A stretch of DNA of 64,000 nt from assembly GCF_000153185.1 (NCBI RefSeq), contig NZ_CH724150.1, positions 194,915-258,914 of the forward strand, written 5' to 3'. Positions 22,418 through 34,674 of the stretch are shown here, piece after piece. A program made the translations under genes and the position numbers. The notes below the pieces were generated by a model. It worked only from the letters and a program-made list of their open reading frames with translations, was not told the DNA's origin and did not search any database. Source of the stretch: Reinekea blandensis MED297. GTDB lineage: Bacteria > Pseudomonadota > Gammaproteobacteria > Pseudomonadales > Natronospirillaceae. Positions within the stretch are counted from its first letter, which is position 1; every line of letters starts with the position of its first letter.

Positions 22418-22978
22418 ATGTTTAAGAAAACACTTGCTGCTGTTCTCGCTACAGCGTCTGCTTCGGTGTTTGCGGGCGGCGCAGTCGATTTCGCCTTGTC
22501 AGATAAGTCAGTCAGGCTGGAACACGATGCCGTTTTAGTCGGTACGGGTGCACATCTCTCAACGGGCGGCATCTATAACGAAGACTCTGGAAATTGGGCT
22601 TTGTCAGCAGGGTTTAACGCTGTTGACGCCACTATGGCGAACCGAGAACTGATTGGCGGCGTTGGTTTCCGTGGTTTCGGGCTGCACACGGTTCAATCGG
22701 ATATAAGCGTAGCTATCGGCGTAGGTGGTTTTCTGCGTTGGCAACCCGATTTTATGAATGGGTTGGGTCTGGAAGGTCAAGGATACGTGGCGCCAAGCAT
22801 CCTCAGCTTCGGCGACTTAGTTGACACTTACGAAGGAGTGGGGCGTTTGACCTATAAAGTCCTTCCTCAAGCTCGTGCTTTTCTGGGGTACCACGTGTTG
22901 GGTGGGACCTATACAGATGGTAATGTCTGGGAAGCGGTTGATTCCACATTCCATATCGGTTTTCGAATTACTTACTGA
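22418..22978 (+). CDS. YfaZ-like outer-membrane protein precursor
   Basis: 186 residues. A Sec signal peptide (MFKKTLAAVLATASASVFA, cleavage expected before GG at about 20) is followed by alternating hydrophobic/polar beta-strand pattern rich in Gly and aromatic residues, ending in FHIGFRITY. A C-terminal aromatic residue after a beta-strand is the usual outer-membrane barrel signal. Overall it resembles the YfaZ family, whose function is unknown. The ATG at 22418 has GGAGAG 7 bases upstream; an upstream in-frame start at 22364 would bury the signal peptide. Its stop overlaps the next start (TGATG), so the three genes 22418-23696 form one unit. Confidence 0.75.
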   Translation: MFKKTLAAVLATASASVFAGGAVDFALSDKSVRLEHDAVLVGTGAHLSTGGIYNEDSGNWALSAGFNAVDATMANRELIGGVGFRGFGLHTVQSDISVAIGVGGFLRWQPDFMNGLGLEGQGYVAPSILSFGDLVDTYEGVGRLTYKVLPQARAFLGYHVLGGTYTDGNVWEAVDSTFHIGFRITY

Positions 22979-23445
22979 TGAATGTAACCGCGACAACCAA
23001 TCGTCTGCATCAGGCCGTGCGTCGGTTAATGCCAGATTCAACCAGCGGCCATCCAGATGCCGGTTTGGCGTTTGCAAAGGAAACCGCTTGGTTGTTGCTG
23101 TTTGATCAATTGCTGTGCTCGGCAGTTTTCGAAGTTACCGGGCAGGAAGCTCCAGGCAAAGCGACATCCATCAGTTTGTTATTGCGGGAGTTTAGTGAGG
23201 AAGCAACGGGACTGATGTCCGTTAAAGAATTGGCTCGTATGCTGAACGAACCTGGCGAGCGGCTTTATGAGTATACAATCGCGCGACATCAGTTGCTGCT
23301 GGCTCAGAAGCCGATGCCAAACCGCTCTGAAATCAAAATAGTGTCAGCAACAGCCGAGGACAGTCCAATCCAAAAGATGCGTCAGTGGCTGAGCGATTTT
23401 GAAAGCTGGTTAGTATCAGCGCGCGAATATAATCAGGAATACTAG
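22978..23445 (+). CDS. Unknown cytoplasmic protein, 155 aa (DUF6586-like)
   Basis: Start ATG overlaps the preceding stop by one base (TGATG), indicating coupling. Mostly helical with no signal peptide, membrane segment or recognisable catalytic motif; an ETAWLLLFDQLLCSAVFEVTG region and a C-terminal QWLSDFESWLVSAREYNQEY helix stand out. The size and its partnership with a 78-residue acidic protein resemble an uncharacterised gene pair located close to topA in Pseudomonas. I make that comparison from memory and it should be taken as tentative. No function is assigned. Confidence 0.7.
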   Translation: MNVTATTNRLHQAVRRLMPDSTSGHPDAGLAFAKETAWLLLFDQLLCSAVFEVTGQEAPGKATSISLLLREFSEEATGLMSVKELARMLNEPGERLYEYTIARHQLLLAQKPMPNRSEIKIVSATAEDSPIQKMRQWLSDFESWLVSAREYNQEY

Positions 23446-23459
23446 GCAGAGGGTATAAA

Positions 23460-23696
23460 ATGGCGAAATATTGGGAAATTATGCAGTTATCCGATGGATC
23501 TTTCGTCCTGCAAAGTTCTGATGATGAAAACGAAGCGCCTTTAGTGCGTATTGAGTTTTCACCGGAAGCTGAAGAAATGCTGAATGGTCAAACCTCTGAA
23601 ATTGCGCGAGTCATGATCGGTGCAGGGGTTCAGGCGGCAAGTCTGGATGATGATTTGACTGATGAAGAGGCTGTCGAGTACGAGACGCTTCATTAA
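23460..23696 (+). CDS. Small acidic protein of unknown function, 78 aa
   Basis: Reads KYWEIMQLSDGSFVLQSSDDENEAPLVRIEFSPEAEEML, then an acidic C-terminal half (DDDLTDEEAVEYETLH). It is strongly acidic with no cysteines and no membrane segment. The ATG follows the previous stop by 14 bases; last gene of the three-gene unit with the yfaZ-like gene. Conserved-looking but of unknown role. A weak hairpin CCAGA...TCTGG follows the stop. Confidence 0.7.
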   Translation: MAKYWEIMQLSDGSFVLQSSDDENEAPLVRIEFSPEAEEMLNGQTSEIARVMIGAGVQAASLDDDLTDEEAVEYETLH

Positions 23697-23725
23697 ACCA
23701 AACCAGAGCGGCGGTCTGGCTCTTC

Positions 23726-24331
23726 TCAGCCGTCGTTGCCCCGGTATTCCTGATACCACCGCATCACTTTCTGAACATAATCTTGCGTTTCTCTGAAGGG
23801 TGGAATGCCCTGATACCTGGCTACGGCGCCTTCTCCGGCATTATAAGCGGCGAGAGCGAGTGGCAGTTCATTGTAACGACCGAGCAGGTAACGCAGGTGC
23901 TGAGTGCCGGCATAGATATTTTCTTTTGGGTCTAGAATGTTACGTACCCGATACTGGCGCGCCGTGTCGGGCATCAATTGCATGAGTCCCATCGCACCTT
24001 TCACCGATCGGGCATCGATTTGAAAGCCTGACTCCTGTCGGATAACCGCTTTAATCAAGGCTGAATCCATATCATACAGATACGCCGCGTTGTTGATGTA
24101 TCGCTCGATCAGGTTCCGATTCTGTTGATTGTCCTGATAACGAAGAGATTGACCCGCGGACCTTGCGTCCAATGCGTTTTGCTCGAGTTCGTAACCATCA
24201 AGATTGATGGGTCGGTCTGTCACCACTCTTTCACCCGTGGGTGAGATGTAAATAAACAGGTTTGACGCCAGAGTCACCGACGGAAACAGCCATATTGTAA
24301 CGAACAACAGAATCGTAAAATCAATCTTCAA
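23726..24331 (-). CDS. Soluble lytic transglycosylase, SLT domain
   Basis: Cleaves the MurNAc-GlcNAc bond of peptidoglycan to a 1,6-anhydro product in the periplasm. It has 201 residues: signal peptide at 1-22 ([16 protein letters not shown]), a short segment with [15 protein letters not shown] that resembles the DUF4124-type leader of many such enzymes, then the SLT fold from about 80. The catalytic glutamate is E100 in IRQESGF; the substrate-groove motifs [10 protein letters not shown] and [13 protein letters not shown] follow. No lipobox is seen, so it is probably soluble in the periplasm. Its start overlaps the roxA stop by 11 bases. Confidence 0.9.
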   Translation of the reverse strand: MKIDFTILLFVTIWLFPSVTLASNLFIYISPTGERVVTDRPINLDGYELEQNALDARSAGQSLRYQDNQQNRNLIERYINNAAYLYDMDSALIKAVIRQESGFQIDARSVKGAMGLMQLMPDTARQYRVRNILDPKENIYAGTQHLRYLLGRYNELPLALAAYNAGEGAVARYQGIPPFRETQDYVQKVMRWYQEYRGNDG

Positions 24332-25439
24332 AGATCAGCGCTCCGGCGTTTAACAGTTGTAAGGCGATGCGTTGAATGTGAACGTTATGATTGTATGGCA
24401 GCACATCGCAATCACAGATCAGGTGCAGCTCCTCCGGAGTGGCGTTGACTCCATAACTTTGTCCATCCACGAACAGGGTCTGTTCCCGATAAGCCAGCCG
24501 GCTTCCTGGATTACGATAAAGAGGATGGTGCTGCCAATGTTTCATGAAGGACTCGTCTGACCAATCCTGCGTGTCGACGTTCATATCGTCATATTTTGGT
24601 TCTGTAACGTACTGGCCAAACCATTCAGAGACCAAAGAGCGGTCGTCTGCAAGGCGCTTTATGATGGCTTGAACCCGATCGATGTCTTCTTCTTCAATGG
24701 CATGCGGTGTTTGATTACGTTGAGATATACCTGCATCGCCATAGCGTTGAAAATCACTGACCATGCTGCTCATAAAATGGCCGAGTTCGGCAATGGTTTC
24801 ACTGTCAGATGGCGCTCGGAAGCCCACCGACAGAGTCATCGAGTCGCCTAAAGAGGTTCCCCAATGAGCAACCCCGGGTGGCAGGTAAAGTACATCACCG
24901 GGGTCAAGCACCCAGGCATCCTGCTCTTCAAAAGCTGACAGGACTTTTACCGGGATGTTTTCGACCAAGTCAGAATCCTCATCACACATCTGCCCGATTT
25001 TCCATTCTCGTTGACCAGCCAGCTGTACGAGAAAGACATCGTATTGATCGAAATGGGGCCCAACTCCGCCACCATCCGTTGCAAAAGAAATCATGATGTC
25101 ATCAATGCGCCAACGGGGCAGGAAGCTGAACTGCGCCAGAACTTGCCGTACTTCGGGTACCCAGTGGTCAACAGCCTGTACCAAAAGTGTCCAGTCACGC
25201 TCTGGCAGCGTCTGAAAAACATCATCAGAGAAAGGGCCGTGTTGCAATGTCCATTGTTCAGTCTCGTTCGAACCGGAAATCAGTCGCGACTCAACCTCCG
25301 CTTCTGTGGCTAACCCGGCCAACTCATCTGCTGTGATAATGTCGTGCAAAGACAGAGCATTTCGTTTCAACAATGGCGCTTGTTGCCAGTAAGTATTCAA
25401 GAATTCTTGCGAGTTGAACGGGTTTTGAACAGGGGGCAT
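24321..25439 (-). CDS. roxA: Ribosomal protein uL16 arginine hydroxylase (JmjC/cupin)
   Basis: Fe(II)/2-oxoglutarate oxygenase of the YcfD/RoxA type that hydroxylates an arginine of ribosomal protein uL16. It has 372 residues (E. coli YcfD 373). The metal triad is visible: H129 and D131 in [10 protein letters not shown] and H192 in LPPGVAHWG; a C-terminal winged-helix-like region follows. The ATG at 25439 has GGAG 6 bases upstream and gives the family length; an in-frame ATG at 25466 would add nine residues with no ribosome-binding site. It is upstream of and overlaps the lytic transglycosylase gene. E. coli ycfD also lies in the purB-nudJ region of the map. Confidence 0.9.
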   Translation of the reverse strand: MPPVQNPFNSQEFLNTYWQQAPLLKRNALSLHDIITADELAGLATEAEVESRLISGSNETEQWTLQHGPFSDDVFQTLPERDWTLLVQAVDHWVPEVRQVLAQFSFLPRWRIDDIMISFATDGGGVGPHFDQYDVFLVQLAGQREWKIGQMCDEDSDLVENIPVKVLSAFEEQDAWVLDPGDVLYLPPGVAHWGTSLGDSMTLSVGFRAPSDSETIAELGHFMSSMVSDFQRYGDAGISQRNQTPHAIEEEDIDRVQAIIKRLADDRSLVSEWFGQYVTEPKYDDMNVDTQDWSDESFMKHWQHHPLYRNPGSRLAYREQTLFVDGQSYGVNATPEELHLICDCDVLPYNHNVHIQRIALQLLNAGALIFED

Positions 25440-25540
25440 ATCGTACTCCGGCCGAATGCGGTGCATTCAGTCTAGCAGATTCAGGATGGTGAGTTCAGGG
25501 GGCAATATCAATACGCGTTGAGGTGCGTTTAAAGAGGTAA

Positions 25541-25562
25541 GGGGCCAGCGATAGCTAACCCC
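25541..25562 (-). terminator. Possible terminator after purB
   Basis: On the minus strand GGGGTTAGC, loop TATC, GCTGGCCCC (two G-U pairs) followed by TTACCTCTTT. Moderate stem with an interrupted T run. Confidence 0.45.
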
Positions 25563-25577
25563 CGGTTGTAGGTGCTA

Positions 25578-26951
<1,374 letters not shown>

Positions 26952-27064
26952 TTAGCCTATTAATCCTAGCGGGACACCGAAAAAGCGCGGCGAGTATACC
27001 GGAATAATAAGCTCAGAGCACCCGCGTTTGCGGGGCTGAGAGGGTTGCAGATATGACTGATAAG

Positions 27065-27697
27065 TCAGGAAATATCTGCGAGAAGGTGCTGAGCCTGATT
27101 CTGGATCTTTTGGCGTTGCAGCATGAATTGCCATCGCCGTCCGCCGGCCTGACGCCAGAGAAGTGCACAACGAATGCCAAAGAGCAAAAGGGTGCGTACT
27201 TTTTCTGCAATCTTAGGGTTCTGCAGATAGGCTGGATTTCCGGTTACACGGATACGGAAGTTCAGCTTCGATACGCTGTTTTCATAACATCTCGCTGTTG
27301 CCGCTAATACGGATTCGTGCAGAAAATCATCAAAGTACTGGTGTTGATCCACCGCTCGATCTAACTCGCTTGACAGTGTATCCATCAGCTCGGTTTGCTT
27401 ACTCAGTTTGCCCTGCACCGCAATGATGGCCATGGCATACTGCAGAACTTCTCGGCTTACGCCTTTGCCGTGCCTTGCAAGCGCATCTTTCAGGGTTTTC
27501 AAACCAGGCTTAAAATGATCGCTGCTCTTGAAAAGGTCGGCGTAAGATGTCGGATTCAGGTTTAAGATGGTTTCAACGGCGGTTTGCAGCGCCTGAGAGT
27601 CGACCTCTCCGGTTTTCGCCAAGCCATCGACCAACGTCGCGGCCTGAAAAATACCGGCTAGAGAATGAACTTGTCGATCTAAGGGTGTGTCAAACAT
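27065..27697 (-). CDS. hflD: HflD, lysogenization regulator / membrane-associated protein
   Basis: 210 residues (E. coli 213), mostly helical. In E. coli HflD binds phage lambda CII and is peripherally membrane-bound; its housekeeping role is unclear. Recognised by the N-terminal LAGIFQAATLVDGLAKTGEVD, the LLFGIRCALLWRQAGGRRWQFMLQRQKIQ segment near the C-terminus, and its fixed place between mnmA and purB. The start lies 6 bases after the mnmA stop. Confidence 0.92.
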   Translation of the reverse strand: MFDTPLDRQVHSLAGIFQAATLVDGLAKTGEVDSQALQTAVETILNLNPTSYADLFKSSDHFKPGLKTLKDALARHGKGVSREVLQYAMAIIAVQGKLSKQTELMDTLSSELDRAVDQHQYFDDFLHESVLAATARCYENSVSKLNFRIRVTGNPAYLQNPKIAEKVRTLLLFGIRCALLWRQAGGRRWQFMLQRQKIQNQAQHLLADIS

Positions 27698-27703
27698 AAA
27701 GGA

Positions 27704-28798
27704 TTAGTTCCAGGTGGTTTCGATAACGCCGCCACCCAGGCAGACGTCACCAAGATAAAAAACGGCGGATTGGCCCGGTGTGATAGCGCGCTGAGGCTCA
27801 TGGAAGGTAACCTGATACTCACCCTGAGCATTTCGGCTGAGCTCACAACTCTGATCCGGTTGGCGGTATCGGTGCTTGCAAGCCAGTGTTACCGGTAGTT
27901 CCGGACCTGTATCGTCTACCCAGTAGATGTTATTCAGTGACATGTATGTCGTAAACAGGGCCGGGTGATCGGTTCCCTGAACTACGACCAACTCATTGGT
28001 TGCGAGATTCTTTTGAGCCACAAACCATGGCGCCTCACCGTGTCGGGTACCTCCGATTCCGAGCCCCTGACGCTGCCCGATGGTGTAGTACATCAGGCCT
28101 TGATGATCACCCAGCACTTCGCCTTCGAGCGTCACAATTTTACCCGGTTGGGCCGGGAGGTATTGCTTCAGGAAGTCACTGAATCGACGTTCACCTATAA
28201 AGCAGATACCAGTGCTGTCTTTCTTTTTCGCGGTTGCCAGCTTGTATTTTTCCGCAATGGCGCGCACCTGTGGCTTTTCCAACTCACCAACCGGAAACAG
28301 CGTTTTTTCGAACTGTTCGTGACCAACAGCGTGCAGAAAATAGGTTTGATCTTTGTTGTGATCATTGCCGCGCAGTAAACGACCTTTGCCATTCATCGTG
28401 TCGGTCCGGGCATAGTGACCAGTCGCAATTTTGTCGGCACCCAACGTTAAGGCGTATTCCAGAAACGCTTTAAATTTAATTTCCCGGTTACAAAGAATGT
28501 CCGGATTTGGCGTACGTCCCGCCTTATACTCTTCCAGGAAGTGCTCAAAGACGTTGTCCCAGTACTCAGCTGCAAAATTGGCTTTGTGCAAGTGAATGCC
28601 TAACCGGTCTGCAACAGCCTGGGCATCGGCCAGGTCCTCTTTGGCGGTACAGTATTCGGTACCGTCGTCTTCGTCCCAGTTTTTCATGAACAGGCCTTCC
28701 ACCTGGTACCCCTGTTCGAGCAAAAGTGCAGCCGTGACCGAAGAATCCACACCGCCGGACATGCCGACAATGACTTTGGTTTCGCTGTTTGAACTCAT
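27704..28798 (-). CDS. mnmA: tRNA-specific 2-thiouridylase MnmA
   Basis: Adenylates and thiolates U34 of tRNA-Lys, -Glu and -Gln to 2-thiouridine, taking sulfur relayed by TusABCDE. It has 364 residues. The PP-loop is [10 protein letters not shown]; the catalytic cysteines are in [12 protein letters not shown] and [12 protein letters not shown]; the C-terminal beta-barrels carry the usual [16 protein letters not shown]. The start overlaps the nudJ stop by 4 bases. The sulfur donors TusBCD and TusE are also in this window (47293-48610). Confidence 0.97.
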   Translation of the reverse strand: MSSNSETKVIVGMSGGVDSSVTAALLLEQGYQVEGLFMKNWDEDDGTEYCTAKEDLADAQAVADRLGIHLHKANFAAEYWDNVFEHFLEEYKAGRTPNPDILCNREIKFKAFLEYALTLGADKIATGHYARTDTMNGKGRLLRGNDHNKDQTYFLHAVGHEQFEKTLFPVGELEKPQVRAIAEKYKLATAKKKDSTGICFIGERRFSDFLKQYLPAQPGKIVTLEGEVLGDHQGLMYYTIGQRQGLGIGGTRHGEAPWFVAQKNLATNELVVVQGTDHPALFTTYMSLNNIYWVDDTGPELPVTLACKHRYRQPDQSCELSRNAQGEYQVTFHEPQRAITPGQSAVFYLGDVCLGGGVIETTWN

Positions 28799-29250
28799 GT
28801 TAATGCTCCGGGACCGATGGAATTGATCATTGTGAGGGGGTAAATGGGCGCGTTCCTCAGATCTTCAAGGGTGGCTCGGGTGATCTCACTGCGCAGCACA
28901 TAGTCCCCATTCAGGAGAGCGTCTAACGATAACCACTCCGCGCTTAAAATATCCGGATCCAATGGGTGGTCAGATTTAGTGGTAACTTCGGCGACAAAAC
29001 AGACCCTGACATAATGCGTTCCCGATGTGATATGGCGGCCCTGGTACAAGCCCTGGATGCCGAGTAGTTTGACGTGGTAGCCGGTTTCTTCCAACGCCTC
29101 ACGAATCGCTGCGGATTCCAGAGATTCACCGGGCTCGACGTGACCTGCAGGTTGATTCCAGCAATTTATACCGTTATCTATTTCATTGACCATCAAAATA
29201 TTTTGCCCTTTTTGGCAAACAACGGCGACAGTCAGATGGGGAATGCTCAT
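28795..29250 (-). CDS. nudJ: NUDIX hydrolase NudJ (phosphatase)
   Basis: 151 residues. The Nudix box [23 protein letters not shown] is split as G-x5-E-x7-RE-x2-EE-x-G. E. coli NudJ hydrolyses HMP-PP and nucleoside di/triphosphates. The ATG at 29250 has AGGA 7-8 bases upstream and gives the usual start [11 protein letters not shown]; an in-frame start 15 codons further up lacks support. First gene of nudJ-mnmA-hflD-purB, as in E. coli, and divergent from fabV. Confidence 0.9.
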   Translation of the reverse strand: MSIPHLTVAVVCQKGQNILMVNEIDNGINCWNQPAGHVEPGESLESAAIREALEETGYHVKLLGIQGLYQGRHITSGTHYVRVCFVAEVTTKSDHPLDPDILSAEWLSLDALLNGDYVLRSEITRATLEDLRNAPIYPLTMINSIGPGALT

Positions 29251-29334
29251 TAATGTTCCTGTGATGCCATGTGTCAATGGGCGGAACTTTACCAACTTTC
29301 AGGCATACTCGGGAACGAAATATGTCATTGTGTT

Positions 29335-29347
29335 CACAAGTCTTGTG
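29335..29347. promoter_or_regulatory. Palindrome CACAAG-T-CTTGTG upstream of fabV
   Basis: A perfect 13-base palindrome in the nudJ/fabV divergent gap. It lies just above a TATACT -10 box (29372-29377) whose -35 region is poor. The palindrome would be centred near -43 from the predicted fabV start, a typical activator position. Regulator unknown. Confidence 0.4.
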
Positions 29348-29423
29348 CATCTCAGTGATTCCGAACGGAGGTATACTGCGCGGATTGAGTTCAATGAATG
29401 TATAACCGGTAAGGAATCAGTTC

Positions 29424-30602
29424 ATGATCATTAAGCCTAAAGTTCGTGGGTTTATCTGTACGACCGCACATCCGGTCGGCTGTGCTGAAAATGTGCAACA
29501 GCAAATTGACTATGTCGCCGCGCAAAATGCACCGTCATCCGGACCAAAAAACGTTTTGGTCATTGGGTGTTCAAATGGCTATGGACTGGCGTCGCGAATT
29601 ACTTCCGCATTCGGTTTTGGGGCCAATACGCTGGGCGTCATGTTCGAAAAAGAACCGACCGAACGACGTCCTGCCAGTGCAGGCTGGTATAACACGCGGG
29701 CACTGGAGAAAGCGGCTCAGGAAAAAGGGCTTTATGCGCAGTCCTTAAATGTCGATGCGTTCAGTGACGAGGCTAAAACCGCGGTTATTGAAGCGGTAAA
29801 AGCCAATATGGGTAAGATCGACCTAGTGGTGTATTCGCTGGGTGCGCCGCGCCGAAAAGACCCGGAGACCGGGACCGTCTACTCATCGACATTAAAACCC
29901 ATTGGCAAAGCCGTTACCCGAAAAAATCTGAATACCGATACCCGGGAAGTTGGCGAAGTAACATTGGAACCGGCAACGGAAGAGGAAATCTTCAATACCG
30001 TGAAAGTAATGGGTGGTGAAGATTGGGAACGTTGGATGACCGCACTGGACGATGCTGGCGTGTTGGCTGATGGCGTGAAAACCACAGCATACACCTACAT
30101 TGGCAAAGAACTGACCTGGCCGATTTATGGCGGTGCAACCATCGGTAAAGCGAAAGAAGACCTTGACCGCGCCTCTGTGGCCATCAATAAAAAGCTGGCC
30201 GATAAATACCAGGGTGTTTCTTATGTTGCGGTCCTGAAAGCGCTGGTCACGCAATCAAGCTCAGCGATACCCGTTATGCCACTGTATATTTCGGCCTTGT
30301 ACCGGGTAATGAAAGAAGAGGGCACCCATGAAGGCTGTATTGAACAAATCACCGGTTTGTTTTTCGATCAGTTATTTTCAGAAAATGCATTAAATCTGGA
30401 CGACACAGGTCGAATCCGCATGGAAGACAATGAACTGAAAGCCAGTGTTCAGGAAAAGGTTGCCGCTATCTGGGAGCAGGTTAACACGGAGAACCTGGAC
30501 GAGTTGACGGATTTTAAAGGGTATCAGGAAGAGTTCTTTAAACTTTTCGGTTTCGGCTTTGAGGGCGTCGATTACGATGCCGACGTCGATCCTGTCGTTT
30601 AA
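29424..30602 (+). CDS. fabV: Enoyl-ACP reductase FabV (trans-2-enoyl reductase)
   Basis: NADH-dependent reduction of enoyl-ACP, last step of the fatty-acid elongation cycle; FabV enzymes are known to be triclosan-insensitive. It has 392 residues. The starting MIIKPKVRGFICTTAHPVGC is family-typical, as are VIGCSNGYGLASRI (cofactor-binding), and the catalytic pair Y235 and K244 in the Y-x8-K motif (IYGGATIGKAK), the long-spacer signature that separates FabV from FabI. AAGGA lies 8 bases upstream. It sits between nudJ and rluE, which are adjacent in E. coli, so it looks inserted in this lineage. Its 3' end overlaps convergent rluE by 65 bases. Confidence 0.96.
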   Translation: MIIKPKVRGFICTTAHPVGCAENVQQQIDYVAAQNAPSSGPKNVLVIGCSNGYGLASRITSAFGFGANTLGVMFEKEPTERRPASAGWYNTRALEKAAQEKGLYAQSLNVDAFSDEAKTAVIEAVKANMGKIDLVVYSLGAPRRKDPETGTVYSSTLKPIGKAVTRKNLNTDTREVGEVTLEPATEEEIFNTVKVMGGEDWERWMTALDDAGVLADGVKTTAYTYIGKELTWPIYGGATIGKAKEDLDRASVAINKKLADKYQGVSYVAVLKALVTQSSSAIPVMPLYISALYRVMKEEGTHEGCIEQITGLFFDQLFSENALNLDDTGRIRMEDNELKASVQEKVAAIWEQVNTENLDELTDFKGYQEEFFKLFGFGFEGVDYDADVDPVV

Positions 30603-31224
30603 CCGTAGTCTGATGTTTTGAATGAGCAGCTTTCGGGCTGCTTTTTTTGATTTGCCATTTTATACCGTTATCTACAATGAGTTCTCGATCGACTTCTTTG
30701 TACTGGCCTACAGAGAGTGATTCAACGGTGAGCTCGGCTAAAGCAACCCTGATCAGTCTTAATGTCGGAAAGCCAACGGCGGCCGTCATTCGACGCACTT
30801 GGCGGTTACGGCCCTCAACCAGGGTCAGTTCTACCCAAGACGCTGGTATCGTTGCGCGCTCACGGATAGGCGGCTGTCGAGGCCATAACCATGCAGGCTC
30901 TGATACGCGTCTTGCTTTTGCAGGCAGAGTAGGGCCATCTTTCAGTTGTAAGCCACTCTCAAGGCGTCGAATGGCCTCATCTGTAATGTCACCTTCCACC
31001 TGGGCTAAATAGGTCTTCGGAGTTTTAAATCGGGGATTCATCATGCTGTGAATCAGAGCGCCATCATCTGTGAGCAATAGCAGCCCTTCAGAATCGTAAT
31101 CCAGTCGCCCCGCGCTATAGACCTCCGGTACATCGATAAAATCGGCCAGAGTTTGTCGATTATCAGGGTCGGTAAACTGGGTGAGGACCTGAAAAGGTTT
31201 ATTGAACAGAAGATATCGCGACAT
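30538..31224 (-). CDS. rluE: 23S rRNA pseudouridine synthase RluE, with extended basic tail
   Basis: Modifies U2457 of 23S rRNA in E. coli. It has 228 residues and belongs to the RsuA/RluB/E/F branch: KPFQVLTQF start, catalytic aspartate in AGRLDYDSEGLLLLT, and LVEGRNRQVRRMTAAVG. No S4 domain, as usual for RluE. The core ends near residue 192. Residues 193-228 form an unusual tail with 15 Lys/Arg out of 36, encoded antisense to the fabV terminator and the last 65 bases of fabV. The tail starts exactly where the gene crosses the fabV T run (read as Lys-Lys), suggesting loss of an earlier stop codon. Whether the tail is functional is unknown. Confidence 0.92.
   Translation of the reverse strand: MSRYLLFNKPFQVLTQFTDPDNRQTLADFIDVPEVYSAGRLDYDSEGLLLLTDDGALIHSMMNPRFKTPKTYLAQVEGDITDEAIRRLESGLQLKDGPTLPAKARRVSEPAWLWPRQPPIRERATIPASWVELTLVEGRNRQVRRMTAAVGFPTLRLIRVALAELTVESLSVGQYKEVDRELIVDNGIKWQIKKSSPKAAHSKHQTTVKRQDRRRHRNRRPQSRNRKV
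30625..30648 (+). terminator. fabV terminator inside the rluE coding region
   Basis: AGCAGC, loop TTTCGG, GCTGCT and a seven-T run, 22 bases after the fabV stop. It lies within the antisense rluE reading frame. Confidence 0.8.
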
Positions 31225-31264
31225 GATGACCTGATGGCAAAAAAAGAATAATTCTAAAGTCCGA

Positions 31265-31292
31265 TTACATTAAATTGAACTGCTGGTATCAT
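31265..31292 (+). promoter_or_regulatory. Predicted isocitrate dehydrogenase promoter
   Basis: TTACAT (31265-31270), 16-base spacer, TATCAT (31287-31292) with an extended -10 TG one base upstream. This gives a leader of about 70 bases. A CCTGCC...GGCAGG inverted repeat lies in the leader. Confidence 0.45.
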
Positions 31293-31356
31293 TCCTGCCC
31301 GAAAATTTGCGTCCGATATGCAGGCAGGGAGAGTTGTCTGCAAATTCCTCTTCTAA

Positions 31357-33600
<2,244 letters not shown>

Positions 33601-33613
33601 AGCCAGGCTTGTA

Positions 33614-33637
33614 AAGGCAGAGCCATAGCTCTGCCTT
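33614..33637 (+). terminator. First hairpin after idh
   Basis: AAGGCAGAGC, loop CATA, GCTCTGCCTT: a perfect 10-bp stem without a T run. It may protect the mRNA 3' end ahead of the true terminator. Confidence 0.5.
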
Positions 33638-33659
33638 AGCTTCTTAAGCCTTTTAACCA

Positions 33660-33688
33660 AAAAAGCCCAGTATCAACTGGGCTTTTTT
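33660..33688 (+). terminator. Rho-independent terminator after idh
   Basis: AAAAAGCCCAG, loop TATCAA, CTGGGCTTTTTT. T runs on both strands also allow it to stop cspD transcripts coming from the other side. Confidence 0.9.
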
Positions 33689-33711
33689 ACATCTGAGGAT
33701 CGAAAGAATGC

Positions 33712-33975
33712 TCAGGAAGTCTCGGGCAATGCAGACGAGGCCGTTTTTGCTTGGGTGACCGGTTGCGTGACATCGACAACCTGAATGTTGACGGCGTGAA
33801 TGCCTCGTTCAGATTTGACGGTTTCAAACTCCACATCCTGACCGGCTTTCAGTGTCTTGTAGCCTTCCATCTGAATAGATGAAAAGTGAGCAAACAAGTC
33901 TTCTTTGTGATCATCGCAAACGATGAATCCAAACCCTTTGGCGTTATTGAACCACTTAACTTTCCCTACTGGCAT
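33712..33975 (-). CDS. cspD: Cold-shock-domain protein, CspD-like
   Basis: Single-stranded nucleic-acid binding protein of 87 residues. RNP1 is KGFGFI and RNP2 is the LFAHFSSI strand. The C-terminal extension beyond the 65-70 residue cold-shock fold (VVDVTQPVTQAKTASSALPETS) and its place beside clpS are as in CspD, which in E. coli is a stationary-phase DNA-replication inhibitor. AAGGAG lies 6 bases before the ATG. Assignment to CspD rather than a general Csp rests on tail and synteny. Confidence 0.9.
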   Translation of the reverse strand: MPVGKVKWFNNAKGFGFIVCDDHKEDLFAHFSSIQMEGYKTLKAGQDVEFETVKSERGIHAVNIQVVDVTQPVTQAKTASSALPETS

Positions 33976-34165
33976 ATCGGACTCCTTACGACCGTTTATT
34001 ACTCCAACACTGCTGACTCAGTCCCTTCCTGACTGTAAAGTCAACAACTGCGTGCGATCGAAAAGACTCTGTTCTGCGTACATATCTTTAGTAAATCGCG
34101 ACGTCGGGTTATGGAATACCGTTGAAAGTGGCAAGTCAACCCATATTTAAGGACTTATGATCGAG

Positions 34166-34195
34166 TTGACGTTTGATTTGTAGATCAGCTCTAAA
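34166..34195 (+). promoter_or_regulatory. Weak candidate promoter of clpS-clpA
   Basis: TTGACG (34166-34171), 18-base spacer, TCTAAA (34190-34195). It is in the 290-base divergent gap to cspD, which otherwise shows a CCCGG...CCGGG hairpin at about 34208-34232 and no gene. Confidence 0.3.
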
Positions 34196-34265
34196 AAAGA
34201 GGATTTCCCCCGGCGTAAGTCGCATTATCCGGGCAAGTCATCGATAATACACCTGAATTTATCTA

Positions 34266-34658
34266 ATGAAATCTGTGTCTATGATTGTAAAAGCTGGCCC
34301 GAATTTTGAACCGAGAATGGGTGATGACGATCAATCGTCACGTGAGGGTGAGGGCGATGTAGCATTTCAGACGGCGGACCCAGAACTGAAGCGTCCGTCG
34401 CTCTATCGCGTGGTTTTACTGAACGATGACTACACTCCGATGGAGTTTGTGGTACACATACTTGAGCAGTTCTTCGCGATGAACCGCGAAAAAGCCACTC
34501 AGGTTATGTTAGCCGTACACACACAAGGCAAAGGTGTCTGCGGCGTCTATACTAAAGATATTGCCGAAACCAAAGCAGCACTCGTTAATGATTATTCGCG
34601 TGAAAACCAGCATCCGCTGCTGTGCGAGGTTGAAGAGTTGGACGACGAGAGTCGTTGA
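34266..34658 (+). CDS. clpS: ClpS adaptor for the ClpAP protease
   Basis: Recognises N-degrons (Leu, Phe, Tyr, Trp at N-termini) and delivers them to ClpA. The core begins at about residue 40: [24 protein letters not shown], then [20 protein letters not shown] and HPLLCEVEE. The start is uncertain: ATGs at 34266, 34281 and 34317 are in frame and none has a good ribosome-binding site. 34317 gives 113 residues, close to E. coli ClpS (106), while the longer form resembles the variable N-terminal extension of Pseudomonas ClpS. clpA follows 16 bases later. Confidence 0.95.
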   Translation: MKSVSMIVKAGPNFEPRMGDDDQSSREGEGDVAFQTADPELKRPSLYRVVLLNDDYTPMEFVVHILEQFFAMNREKATQVMLAVHTQGKGVCGVYTKDIAETKAALVNDYSRENQHPLLCEVEELDDESR

Positions 34659-34674
34659 GGATGGGTGACACATT

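Noticed and set aside
27010-27045. GCAAACG motif upstream of purB as a PurR site
   Set aside because: Only the half-site matches; the rest forms a CCCGC-AAAC-GCGGG hairpin without PurR symmetry.
34157-34183. Eight-codon ORF before clpS as a leader peptide
   Set aside because: No biased codon run and no terminator or alternative hairpin between it and clpS.
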